Both the position numbers and the translations under genes were made by a program. A DNA stretch of 64,000 nucleotides from assembly GCF_002902945.1 (NCBI RefSeq), contig NZ_CP026102.1, positions 1,240,001 through 1,304,000 on the forward strand, given 5' to 3'. Source of the DNA: Paraburkholderia caribensis (GTDB taxonomy: Bacteria > Pseudomonadota > Gammaproteobacteria > Burkholderiales > Burkholderiaceae). This document shows, piece by piece, positions 26,223-34,182 of the stretch (within the stretch, counting starts at the first letter, position 1; every line of letters begins with the position of its first letter). Below the pieces are notes generated by a model. It saw only the letters and a program-made list of their open reading frames with translations. It did no database searches and had not been told where the DNA came from.

Positions 26223-26945
26223 TCACGAAGCCGACGCCTTCAGCAACACGGGATCGCTGCGATAGACATCCGGGAACATCTTCTTCAGATAATCGATCTT
26301 CGGCAGATCGTTGATCGCGATGTACGGCGAGTCCGGGTGCAGCACCAGATAGTTCTGGTGGTACTGCTCGGCAGGATAAAAGCCCTTGAAGTCCTCGATC
26401 TTCGTGACGATCGGCGCGGAAAACACCTTCGCGCCGTTCAACTGCGCGATATAAGCCTGCGCGATGACTCGCTGCCCGGCATTTTGCGGAAACACCACCG
26501 AACGATACTGCGTGCCGTGATCCGGTCCCTGGTAGTTCAACTGGGTTGGATTGTGGGCGACCGAGAAGAAGATCTGCAGCAGCCGGCCATAGGTGATCTG
26601 CGTCGGGTCATACGTGATCTGCACCGACTCCGCGTGCCCTGTGTCGCCGCCGCTCACGGTCTCGTACTGCGCGGTGTTCGCCGCGCCGCCCGCGTAGCCC
26701 GACGCGACCTGCTTCACGCCCTTGACGTGTTCGTACACGCCCTGAACGCCCCAGAAGCAGCCGCCCGCGAAGACGGCCGTTTCCGTGTGCGCGCTGCCCG
26801 CTTTTTCGTCTTGCGCGGGCGGCGGAATCCGCACCGCCTGTTCCGCCGACGCAACGTGTTGCCACGCAATGGCGCCCGCGCCGATGGCGACGAACGCCGC
26901 AATCCGGGTCCAGCCCAATGCGCTTGCGATGAGTTTCTTGTTCAC
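26223..26945 (-). CDS. msrA: Peptide-methionine (S)-S-oxide reductase MsrA, periplasmic
   Basis: This 240-aa enzyme reduces the S epimer of methionine sulfoxide in proteins. An N-terminal hydrophobic segment (about 12-33) suggests a signal peptide or membrane anchor, so it acts in the periplasm. The catalytic motif GGCFWG has C63; family residues in YETVSGGDTGHAESVQI and EQYHQNYL follow. No other Cys occurs in the mature part, so the sulfenic acid must be resolved by an external thiol, fitting the adjacent DipZ thioredoxin domain. The start is the GTG at 26945, with GAGGA 8 bases upstream; the longer ATG frame has none. It is the third gene of msrB-dipZ-msrA. Confidence 0.93.
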   Translation of the reverse strand: MNKKLIASALGWTRIAAFVAIGAGAIAWQHVASAEQAVRIPPPAQDEKAGSAHTETAVFAGGCFWGVQGVYEHVKGVKQVASGYAGGAANTAQYETVSGGDTGHAESVQITYDPTQITYGRLLQIFFSVAHNPTQLNYQGPDHGTQYRSVVFPQNAGQRVIAQAYIAQLNGAKVFSAPIVTKIEDFKGFYPAEQYHQNYLVLHPDSPYIAINDLPKIDYLKKMFPDVYRSDPVLLKASAS

Positions 26946-26994
26946 GGTGATAGTCCTCGAATAACAGATGAATGTGCAGTCGGTCGGGATGCCA

Positions 26995-28839
26995 TTAGCC
27001 GAAGGTGAACGCATATGCCTCGACGCCCGGATCGAGAAACTCGATCGCGAAGGTGTGGTCGGCCACGTCGCCCGTCTGGCGCACGAGCTGATAGAGCCGC
27101 TGTTCCGTCACGATGCCCGTGCCGTCGGCGCTCACGTCGGTGCCGCGCGCAGCACCGGGCGTGACGCCGTCGATCGTCACGCGAAAATGCACCGGCTTGC
27201 CGGCCGCGCCCGGCCCGAGCACCAGATGCAGGTCGCGTGCGTGGAAGCGATAGACGATGCGTCCGTTCGGCGCGGCAAGGGTTGCGTGCTCGGCGCCCAC
27301 TTTCCACATGCCCGCGAGTCCCCAGTCGTTGACGTCGGGGCTCGACGGCGCGGCATAGGTGCGCGCGCGGTTGCGCGCTTCGCCGCCCGGCGACGCGAAG
27401 TTCTCGGCACGCGCATAACCGATGTACGTTTCCGGCGACATCATGTCGTTGCCGTCGGCGGCCGCCTCGACGCCTTTCGCGCGCTGCGCGAGGCCCGTCG
27501 CCACCTGCGCCGCCTCGGGATGACCCGCTTCCACGAGCAGTTGCTGGATCACCTTCTCGGACTGTTCATACTCGCCTTCGCCGAAGTGATGATGACGCAC
27601 GCGCCCCTGCGCATCGACGAAATAGTGCGCCGGCCAATACTGGTTGCCGAACGCGCGCCAGATCGCGTAGTTGTTGTCGATGGCGACCGGGTAGTCGACG
27701 CCGAGATCGTGTGTGGCCTTCTTCACATTGTCGATATTGCGCTCGAACGCGAATTCAGGCGCATGGACGCCGATCACGACGAGCCCCATGTCGCGATACT
27801 TCTGCGACCACGCTTTCACATACGGCAGCGTGCGCAGGCAGTTGATGCACGAATAGGTCCAGAAGTCGACCAGCACGACTTTGCCCTTCAACTGCGCATT
27901 CGTGAGCGGCGGCGAGTTCAGCCATTGCACGGCGCCCGTCAGCGACGGCAGCGTGCCTTCGACGGGCAGCGGTGCGGCCGTCGCCGAGGCGCGCATCATC
28001 GTGCCCGCGGGCAGCGTGGTGTTGGCTGAGGCAGCTTGCGTGTCGGAGGTTTTCATCATGGCGGGACCGCCGGTTTGCAGATTGGCCGACATCATCGCTT
28101 CGCCTGCCGGTTTGCGCGGCGACAGGCGGTCGACGAGGTGCTGCTCGATGCCGCTCGTCGCCACCGTCGATACCTTCGTCAGCACGCCCGTATCGAGGCC
28201 GAGCGCGATGGCCGCAACGCCGCACAACATGGCTGCGCCGATTCCGCGCCGCACCCATTCGCCCGCGCCGAGCGAGCGCTTCATGGCGGTGAAGACGCGT
28301 CCGCCGATCAGCAGCGCAATGGCCAGCGAGGTCGCCGCGCCTGCCGCATACGCGAGCAACAGCAGCGTCGTGCCGACGCTTGCGCCGCGCAGCGCCGCGC
28401 CCGTCAGCACGAGACCGAGGATCGGGCCCGCGCAGGGCGCCCACAACAGGCCCGTCGCGATGCCGAGCAGAAACGACGAGCCGATGCGCGGCTTCGCGCC
28501 GTCCGCCTGAGCCATCTCGGACAGGCGGTTGCCCGCGCTGACCAGCGGGTGCATCAGTCGGTCGGCGAGACGCGGCAGCAGCAGCGTGAGGCCGAACACG
28601 CCCAGCAGCACGATCGCGATCCAGCGGCCGTACTGGTTGGCCTGCGTGACCCAGCCGCCGCCGATGGCCGCCAGCGTCGCGACGAGCGCGAACGTGAGCG
28701 CCATGCCGCCGAGCAGCGGCAAGCCGGAGCGCACGAACGGCTGGTCGGCGCGCGCGAAGACGAAGGGCAGCACGGGCAGGATGCACGGACTCAGGATCGT
28801 GAGCGCGCCGCCGAGGTAAGCGAGAACAATGAGTAACAT
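26995..28839 (-). CDS. DipZ-like thiol-disulfide interchange protein (CcdA + thioredoxin-like + C-terminal beta domain)
   Basis: This 614-aa inner-membrane protein has an N-terminal CcdA/DsbD-type membrane domain (residues 1-220, six to seven segments) with the redox Cys pair C19 (SPCILPVLPF) and C136 (WAPCAGPI). A linker follows, then a periplasmic thioredoxin-like domain (about 300-450) with CINC (331-334), and a C-terminal beta-rich domain (about 460-614) seen in mycobacterial-type DipZ. It moves electrons from cytoplasmic thioredoxin to the periplasm. Lying between msrB and msrA, it is very likely the electron source for both reductases. The spacing to msrB is 48 bases and to msrA 49 bases. 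Confidence 0.93.
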   Translation of the reverse strand: MLLIVLAYLGGALTILSPCILPVLPFVFARADQPFVRSGLPLLGGMALTFALVATLAAIGGGWVTQANQYGRWIAIVLLGVFGLTLLLPRLADRLMHPLVSAGNRLSEMAQADGAKPRIGSSFLLGIATGLLWAPCAGPILGLVLTGAALRGASVGTTLLLLAYAAGAATSLAIALLIGGRVFTAMKRSLGAGEWVRRGIGAAMLCGVAAIALGLDTGVLTKVSTVATSGIEQHLVDRLSPRKPAGEAMMSANLQTGGPAMMKTSDTQAASANTTLPAGTMMRASATAAPLPVEGTLPSLTGAVQWLNSPPLTNAQLKGKVVLVDFWTYSCINCLRTLPYVKAWSQKYRDMGLVVIGVHAPEFAFERNIDNVKKATHDLGVDYPVAIDNNYAIWRAFGNQYWPAHYFVDAQGRVRHHHFGEGEYEQSEKVIQQLLVEAGHPEAAQVATGLAQRAKGVEAAADGNDMMSPETYIGYARAENFASPGGEARNRARTYAAPSSPDVNDWGLAGMWKVGAEHATLAAPNGRIVYRFHARDLHLVLGPGAAGKPVHFRVTIDGVTPGAARGTDVSADGTGIVTEQRLYQLVRQTGDVADHTFAIEFLDPGVEAYAFTFG

Positions 28840-28887
28840 GATCGTCTGGATGGTTGATCGTGCGAAATGGGGCGATGAAAGACGATC

Positions 28888-29421
28888 TCAGGCGGCGCGC
28901 GGCGTGAAGGTCATCGCGAGTCCGTTCATGCAGTAGCGCAAGCCCGTCGGCTTCGGGCCGTCATCGAACACGTGTCCCAGATGGCCGCCGCAGCGCGCGC
29001 AATGCACTTCCGTGCGCGTCATGCCGAACGAGCCGTCCTCGCGCGTCGCGACGGCGTGATCGAGCGGCGCCCAGAAGCTCGGCCAGCCCGTATGGCTGTC
29101 GAACTTCGTGCGCGACGAAAACAGTTCGCGGCTGCAACCCGCACAGGCGAACACGCCGCTGCGATGCTCGTCGTTCAGCGGGCTGCTGAACGGGCGCTCG
29201 GTGCCTTCCTCGCGCAGCACGTGGTATTGCGCGGGCGTGAGCTGCGCGCGCCACTGCGCATCGGAACGCGTGACTTCGAAGCGCGCGGGCGCGCCGCCCG
29301 CTGCGTCCTGCGCGTCCGCTGCGCCCGGGGTGCCCGCTGCAAACGCCCGCCAATGCGTGAGCGCGGCCAGCGCGGCGAGCGCGCTGCCGCCCGATAACAG
29401 AAACCGCCTGCGGCTTTTCAT
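28888..29421 (-). CDS. msrB: Peptide-methionine (R)-S-oxide reductase MsrB, Tat-exported
   Basis: This 177-aa enzyme reduces the R epimer of methionine sulfoxide. A Tat-type signal opens the protein (KSRRRFLLSGGSALAALAAL, cleavage near AFA). The zinc site is CAGC (93-96) and CARC (141-144), and the catalytic Cys is C164 in RYCMNG. The usual resolving Cys in the GWPSF region is absent: the motif reads SHTGWPSF, so an external reductant is needed. The zinc site and Tat route explain export after folding. It is the first gene of the minus-strand operon and is divergent from a two-component system. Confidence 0.93.
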   Translation of the reverse strand: MKSRRRFLLSGGSALAALAALTHWRAFAAGTPGAADAQDAAGGAPARFEVTRSDAQWRAQLTPAQYHVLREEGTERPFSSPLNDEHRSGVFACAGCSRELFSSRTKFDSHTGWPSFWAPLDHAVATREDGSFGMTRTEVHCARCGGHLGHVFDDGPKPTGLRYCMNGLAMTFTPRAA

Positions 29422-29553
29422 CGTGTGCTCCTTGGTGCGACTCGATTGAATATGGCGTAGCGTAAGTCGGCTGTGATATCCGGGTCCTCACGAAAACTTA
29501 AATTAATTGTGATAACCCGGCGGCCGGAAATTCTGCACAATGTCAGTGCTGTC

Positions 29554-29572
29554 AACGTTGTATGGCAACGTT
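29554..29572. promoter_or_regulatory. Palindrome between msrB and the response-regulator gene
   Basis: AACGTTG-TATGG-CAACGTT has perfect 7-bp arms. It lies 40 bases before the response-regulator start and 133 bases before msrB, within an AT-rich divergent promoter region (TTAAATTAATTGTGATAAC at about 29500). It is a candidate binding site for the divergent regulator. Confidence 0.45.
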
Positions 29573-29612
29573 TAATCCCTGCCTTCAATCCCACGTTCAA
29601 TCAAGCCAGCCG

Positions 29613-30344
29613 ATGGACCACCCAAAGCGCGTACTGATCGTCGAAGACGATGTCGACATAGCGAATGTGCTGAGCCTGCACCTGCGGGACGAACGCTACG
29701 AGGTCGTCCATAGCGCCGACGGCAACGAAGGGCTGCGGCTGCTGGAACAGGGCAACTGGGATGCGCTGATCCTCGACCTGATGCTGCCGGGCGTCGATGG
29801 CCTGGAAATCTGCCGGCGCGCCCGCGCGATGGCGCGCTATACGCCCATCATCATCACCAGCGCGCGTTCGAGCGAGGTGCACCGCATTCTCGGGCTGGAA
29901 CTCGGCGCGGACGACTATCTCGCCAAGCCTTTCTCCGTACTCGAACTGGTCGCGCGGGTGAAGGCGCTGTTGCGGCGCGTCGATGCAATGGCGAAAGACG
30001 CGCGGATGGAAGCGGGCAGCCTGAACCTCGCCGGGCTGTTCATCGATCCCCTCACGCGTGAGGCGAGCGTCGACGGCAAGCGTATCGAGCTGACGCCGCG
30101 CGAGTTCGATCTGCTGTACTTCTTCGCGAGCCGGCCTGGCAAGGTGTTTTCGCGCATGGATCTGCTGAACGCCGTGTGGGGCTATCAGCACGAAGGCTAC
30201 GAGCACACCGTCAACACGCACATCAACCGGTTGCGCGCGAAGATCGAGGCGGACCCGGCGCAGCCCACGCGCATCCTGACGGTGTGGGGTCGCGGCTACA
30301 AGTTCGTCGCCGACCCTGCGGCGCACGAAGGAGACGCGTCGTGA
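29613..30344 (+). CDS. OmpR-family response regulator
   Basis: This 243-aa regulator has an N-terminal receiver (VLIVEDDVDI, phospho-acceptor Asp in ALILDLMLPG, then ITSARS and the Lys in LAKPFS) and a C-terminal winged-helix domain of OmpR/PhoB type (IELTPREFDLLYFFASRPGKVFSRMDLL, then TVNTHINRLRAKIE, WGRGYKF). The start is the ATG at 29613 (MDHPKRVLIVEDD); the frame extends upstream to 29562, across the palindrome. It overlaps the kinase gene by 4 bases and is divergent from msrB, so control of the Msr operon is a reasonable inference. Confidence 0.92.
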   Translation: MDHPKRVLIVEDDVDIANVLSLHLRDERYEVVHSADGNEGLRLLEQGNWDALILDLMLPGVDGLEICRRARAMARYTPIIITSARSSEVHRILGLELGADDYLAKPFSVLELVARVKALLRRVDAMAKDARMEAGSLNLAGLFIDPLTREASVDGKRIELTPREFDLLYFFASRPGKVFSRMDLLNAVWGYQHEGYEHTVNTHINRLRAKIEADPAQPTRILTVWGRGYKFVADPAAHEGDAS

Positions 30345-31855
30345 ATCTGTCGTTGACACAGCGGTTGTCGCTGGTGTTTTCCATCTTGCTGCTTGCGTGC
30401 TGCGGCGCGTCGGCGTGGCTGCAGATACGTTCGAGCGATCTGCACGAAAAGGAAGTGATCCAGAGCCTGTCGCGCGATCTCGCCTCGCATATCGCCGGCA
30501 GTCCGGCGCTGTCGGGCGACGGCAACGACGGCTCGCGCAAGGACGCATTGCGCGAGATTTTCGGGCAGCTGATGGTGGTCAATCCGAGCGTCGAGGTGTA
30601 TCTGCTCGATCAGAACGGCCATATCGAAGGCGACGACGCGCCCGCCGGGCACCTGAAGCGGATGCAGGTCGACATGCGGCCGGTGCGCGAATTCATCGCC
30701 GGCGATCCGCTGCCGATACTCGGCGACGACCCGCGCAGCGTCGACGGCCGCAAGGTATTCAGCGCCGCGTTGCTGCCGCACGGGAGCAAGCGGCCGCCCG
30801 AATACCTGTACGTCGTGCTGCAAGGCGAAGCCCACGATGCGCTCGCGGCGCGCGTCGCGGCCAGCTCGGTGTTGCGCACGACGTTGTGGTCGATGGCGCT
30901 CGTCGCGCTGCTCGGTCTGGTGGCGGGGCTGATGGCGTTCGGGCTGATCACGCGGCCGCTGCGCCGACTGACCGACGCGATGCGCAAGTTCGATGCGAAC
31001 GGCGAGCCGGATACACAACCGTCGATTGCCAATGCGGCACGCCCGTCGCATTCCAATTCGCGCGACGAAATTGCAACGCTCGAATCGACGTTCGCGCAGA
31101 TGGCCGAGCGCATCGGCCAGCAATGGCGCGCGTTGACGCGGCAGGACCAGGAGCGGCGCGAACTGGTGGCGAACATTTCGCACGATCTGCGTACGCCGCT
31201 GACATCGCTGCACGGCTATCTGGAAACGCTGTCGATGAAGTCGGACACGCTGAGCGACGCCGAGCGCAAGCGTTATCTGGCTATTGCGCTTGGGCAGAGT
31301 GTGAAGGTCGGCAGGCTGGCGCAGTCGCTGTTCGAACTCGCGCGGCTGGAGCATGGCAATGTGCAGCTTGCGCTTGAGGATTTTTCGCTGGTCGATCTGT
31401 TGCAGGACGTGTTTCAGAAGTTCGAGCTGTCTGCGGAAGCGCGGCATATCCAGTTGCGTGCGGGCATTGCGCCGCGCTTGCCGAGCGTGACGGCGGACCT
31501 TGGGATGATCGAGCGTGTGCTGACCAATCTGCTCGATAACGCGATTCGTCATACGCCGGATGCGGGCGCTGTCGATGTGGATCTTGCTGTGCGCGACGGC
31601 AAGGTGTCGGTGACGGTGAGCGATACGGGGCCGGGTATGTCGGAGGAAGTGCGGGCGGGGTTATTCCAGCGTGCGTTTACGTCGGGCGGCGCGCATCGCG
31701 GCGGGCTCGGGTTGTTGATCGTGCAGCGGATGCTGCAGTTGCATGACAGTCAGATACGGCTTGTTGAGAAGGGGGGCGCGGGCGCCGCGTTTTGTTTTGA
31801 ATTGCATCCGGCGGGGAAGATGCAGAAGGGGGGACGCGCGGTGGCGTCCGTGTAG
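30341..31855 (+). CDS. Membrane sensor histidine kinase, partner of the OmpR-type regulator
   Basis: This 504-aa kinase has a first membrane segment (about 9-26), a periplasmic sensor (about 30-180, with VEVYLLDQNGHIEGD, a PAS/Cache-like strand pattern), a second membrane segment (about 187-206), a HAMP domain (ITRPLRRLTDAMRKF), HisKA with ANISHDLRTPL, and HATPase with N in TNLLDNAIRHTPD, DTGPGM and GGLGLLI. It starts with GTG, eight bases after AAGGAG, overlapping the regulator stop (GTGA). A thiol or oxidant signal would fit the neighbouring Msr operon, but the sensor has no conserved Cys pair that I can see. The region after its stop leads into palindromic element copy 2. Confidence 0.92.
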   Translation: MNLSLTQRLSLVFSILLLACCGASAWLQIRSSDLHEKEVIQSLSRDLASHIAGSPALSGDGNDGSRKDALREIFGQLMVVNPSVEVYLLDQNGHIEGDDAPAGHLKRMQVDMRPVREFIAGDPLPILGDDPRSVDGRKVFSAALLPHGSKRPPEYLYVVLQGEAHDALAARVAASSVLRTTLWSMALVALLGLVAGLMAFGLITRPLRRLTDAMRKFDANGEPDTQPSIANAARPSHSNSRDEIATLESTFAQMAERIGQQWRALTRQDQERRELVANISHDLRTPLTSLHGYLETLSMKSDTLSDAERKRYLAIALGQSVKVGRLAQSLFELARLEHGNVQLALEDFSLVDLLQDVFQKFELSAEARHIQLRAGIAPRLPSVTADLGMIERVLTNLLDNAIRHTPDAGAVDVDLAVRDGKVSVTVSDTGPGMSEEVRAGLFQRAFTSGGAHRGGLGLLIVQRMLQLHDSQIRLVEKGGAGAAFCFELHPAGKMQKGGRAVASV

Positions 31856-31951
31856 TGGTTTTTCTTTGGTTTTTTTCTGGCATGTGTGCGTTTGGCTTTG
31901 CGCTGGCATCTGCGATTTGGGTTTGCGCTGGCATCCGCGTTACGTTAGCGT

Positions 31952-32560
31952 GCTTCAGGCGTCGCCCCTGTGCGGGGCGGCACCTACTTTTCTTTGCCGC
32001 CGCAAAGAAAAGTAGGCAAAAGAAAGCGGCTCACACCGCCAATTCTTGACGTTTGCCCACGGGCCCCCAACGGCCCCACGCTTCACACTGCCGCATATCT
32101 ATTTGCGTGCGTTGCCAACGCTCTGAATGAGCGCCTCACCCGCTGCACACACCCCGTGTTTCAGCACGCCTCACCAGACAGTCCACGGCCGCCCAGGTGG
32201 CAAACTGTGTGTCGGCCCTCGGTGCTCCACGCGCTTCACTCCAGACCGATAGCGTACGCGTCCCACCCGGTAAGAGCGCTACCCTATACGACGCGACAAC
32301 CTGCACACAGTTTGCCACCTGGGCGGCACATACCATTCGCTGACGCTGGCCCGGGTACGGGTAATTGAAGCGGGTGAGGCGTTTGTTCGAAGCGTTGGCA
32401 ACGGGCACCAACCACGGCGCTGATGTGTGAAGGATGGGGACGTTGGGGGCCCGTGGGTAAACGTCAAGAATTGGCGGTGTGAGCCGCTTTCTTTTGCCTA
32501 CTTTTCTTTGCGGCGGCAAAGAAAAGTAGGTGCCGCCCCGCACAGGGGCGACGCGTGAAG
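31952..32560. repeat. Nested palindromic element, copy 2
   Basis: This 609-base element has the same architecture as the copy at 24055: outer hairpins at 31983-32016 and, inverted, at 32496-32529, and internal inverted repeat arms at 32191-32212 and 32304-32324 around the core 32213-32303. Its left half is nearly identical to that of the copy at 46021 and less like the copies at 24055 and 49798. Inward-facing GCGCTGGCATCTGCG- and GCGCTGGCATCCGCG-type repeats lie just before it, with one inverted copy just after. It is in the 1.2-kb gap 31856-33069, which otherwise holds an AAAACC/AAAAGC array and no credible gene. Confidence 0.9.
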
Positions 32561-32669
32561 CTAGATAACGCATCGCGGATGCCAGCACAAAGGCATAAGA
32601 CCAAAACCAAAACCAAACCCGCCGCGCCGCGAAAGCCGCCCCTGATCCACCTCTTTCCAGCACACACAT

Positions 32670-32730
32670 AAAACCAAACCAAAACCAAAAGCAAAACCAA
32701 AAGCAAAAGCAAAAGCAAACCAAAAACCAA
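32670..32730. repeat. Short A-rich tandem array (AAAACC/AAAAGC units)
   Basis: About ten imperfect repeats of AAAACC and AAAAGC follow element copy 2. Similar arrays flank copy 3 (GCTTTT at 45971-45993) and copy 4 (AAAACC at 50504-50550), so they look like part of the extended element. Bases 32731-33069 after the array contain no gene or terminator that I can support. Confidence 0.7.
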
Positions 32731-33069
32731 ACACCAGTTTGAAACACGCAAAAAAACCCCCGCGAACACCTCTCCTTTCCCCCGGTAATTTCCCGAAACA
32801 CGATTTGAAAAGTGCAAGCACTCCAATCGTTAAAGAAGCGGCCCTGCAGGCCGTTATCTGCAGACAGACCACAACAGGGTATATTTTGACGCGCGCGATT
32901 CCGCTAGACTGCTGTTCCTTCTCCCGAAGAAAAGCGTCGCGCGTCCCTCGCCAGCGACCGAACGCCGTTTCCCTCGTATGTGGCGGCCGCATCCCCGCCA
33001 TCGAGCCGATGCTGCCCAAGTGAGCGCGTTGAAGTGCATTGAAGTCGGATCGCAATAAGGACAGACGAA

Positions 33070-34182
33070 ATGCGGTGGTGCTACTCAAATGCATGTGTCT
33101 GGCGACGCGGCATGTCTGCCCGCATGGCGCACGCGGCCGCCCGTCCCAATCGTTTCCTTGACGCAGTCATCCTTTTTGTCGGCTGCTGCATGCTGATCGC
33201 GCACGCGTCGGCGGCCGAGAACGTGCTGCGCGTGCTCGCATGGCCGGGCTATGCCGACCCCGACGTCGTGAAAGGTTTCGAGAGCCGGTATCACGCGAAA
33301 GTCGAAGTCACGCTGATCGATTCCGATGAGGCGCTGTGGGACAAGATGCATCAAGGCAAGACACCGCAATTCGACGTGCTCGCGGCGAATACGGCTGAAA
33401 TCCAGCGCTACGCACACGACAATCTGCTCGCGCCGCTCGACCTCGGCAGCCTGCCGAACACGAAGCGTCAGTTGCCGCGCTTTCGCGCATTGTCGTCGAT
33501 CGCCGGACTGACGAAGCAAGGCGCCGTCTACGCAATTCCGTTCACCTATTCGACGATGGGCCTCATCTACGACCGCAAACAGGTCAGCGTCGCGCCGCAT
33601 TCGATGAACGAACTGTGGAATCCGCGCTATCGCGGCAAGGTGCTCGACTACAACAGCGCGCAGCACAATTTCTCGTTCACGGCACTCGCGCTCGGCTACC
33701 CGGACCCGTTTCAGCTGAACAGCGCACAGATGCAGACCATCACCCGCAAGCTGATCGATCTGCGGCGCAATCTGCTGACCTACTACAACCTGCCGGAAGA
33801 GGCCGCTGCGTTCTTCGTGCAGCACAAGGTCGCGCTGATGTTCGGCAACTACGGCACGCAGCAACTCGAACTGCTGCGCCGCGCGGGCGCCGACGTCGGC
33901 TATGTGATTCCCGACGAAGGCGTGCTCGCATGGCTCGACTGCTGGTCGATGACGAGCGCGGCAGCGAACCGGCCGCTCGCGCTCGCATGGATCAACTACA
34001 TGCTGGAGCCCGATGTCAGCCGGCTATTGACGCAGCGCCAGGGTCTCGCCAATACGCTCACCGAACCGCCCGAAAGCACGGGCAAAAGCCACATTCTCTG
34101 GATCGAGCCCGTCGAGAACATCGACAGACGCGAGGCGCTGTGGAGCCGCATCGTATCGGGCGACCGCCCGGAGCGTTTCTGA
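33070..34182 (+). CDS. PotD/PotF-like periplasmic polyamine-type binding protein, probably sensory
   Basis: This 370-aa protein has an N-terminal signal peptide (hydrophobic about 28-48, cleavage near ASAA). The mature part has the spermidine/putrescine-binding protein pattern: NVLRVLAWPGYADPDVVKGFESRY, FDVLAANTAEIQRY, AIPFTYSTMGLIYDR, and a late GYVIPDEGVLAWLDCWSM. AAGGA precedes the ATG. No permease or ATPase gene is nearby. The stop codon overlaps the start of a membrane diguanylate cyclase by one base (TGATG), so the two are translationally coupled. It resembles NspS of Vibrio, a PotD homologue that signals to the adjacent MbaA instead of feeding a transporter. The ligand is not determined. 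Confidence 0.85.
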   Translation: MRWCYSNACVWRRGMSARMAHAAARPNRFLDAVILFVGCCMLIAHASAAENVLRVLAWPGYADPDVVKGFESRYHAKVEVTLIDSDEALWDKMHQGKTPQFDVLAANTAEIQRYAHDNLLAPLDLGSLPNTKRQLPRFRALSSIAGLTKQGAVYAIPFTYSTMGLIYDRKQVSVAPHSMNELWNPRYRGKVLDYNSAQHNFSFTALALGYPDPFQLNSAQMQTITRKLIDLRRNLLTYYNLPEEAAAFFVQHKVALMFGNYGTQQLELLRRAGADVGYVIPDEGVLAWLDCWSMTSAAANRPLALAWINYMLEPDVSRLLTQRQGLANTLTEPPESTGKSHILWIEPVENIDRREALWSRIVSGDRPERF

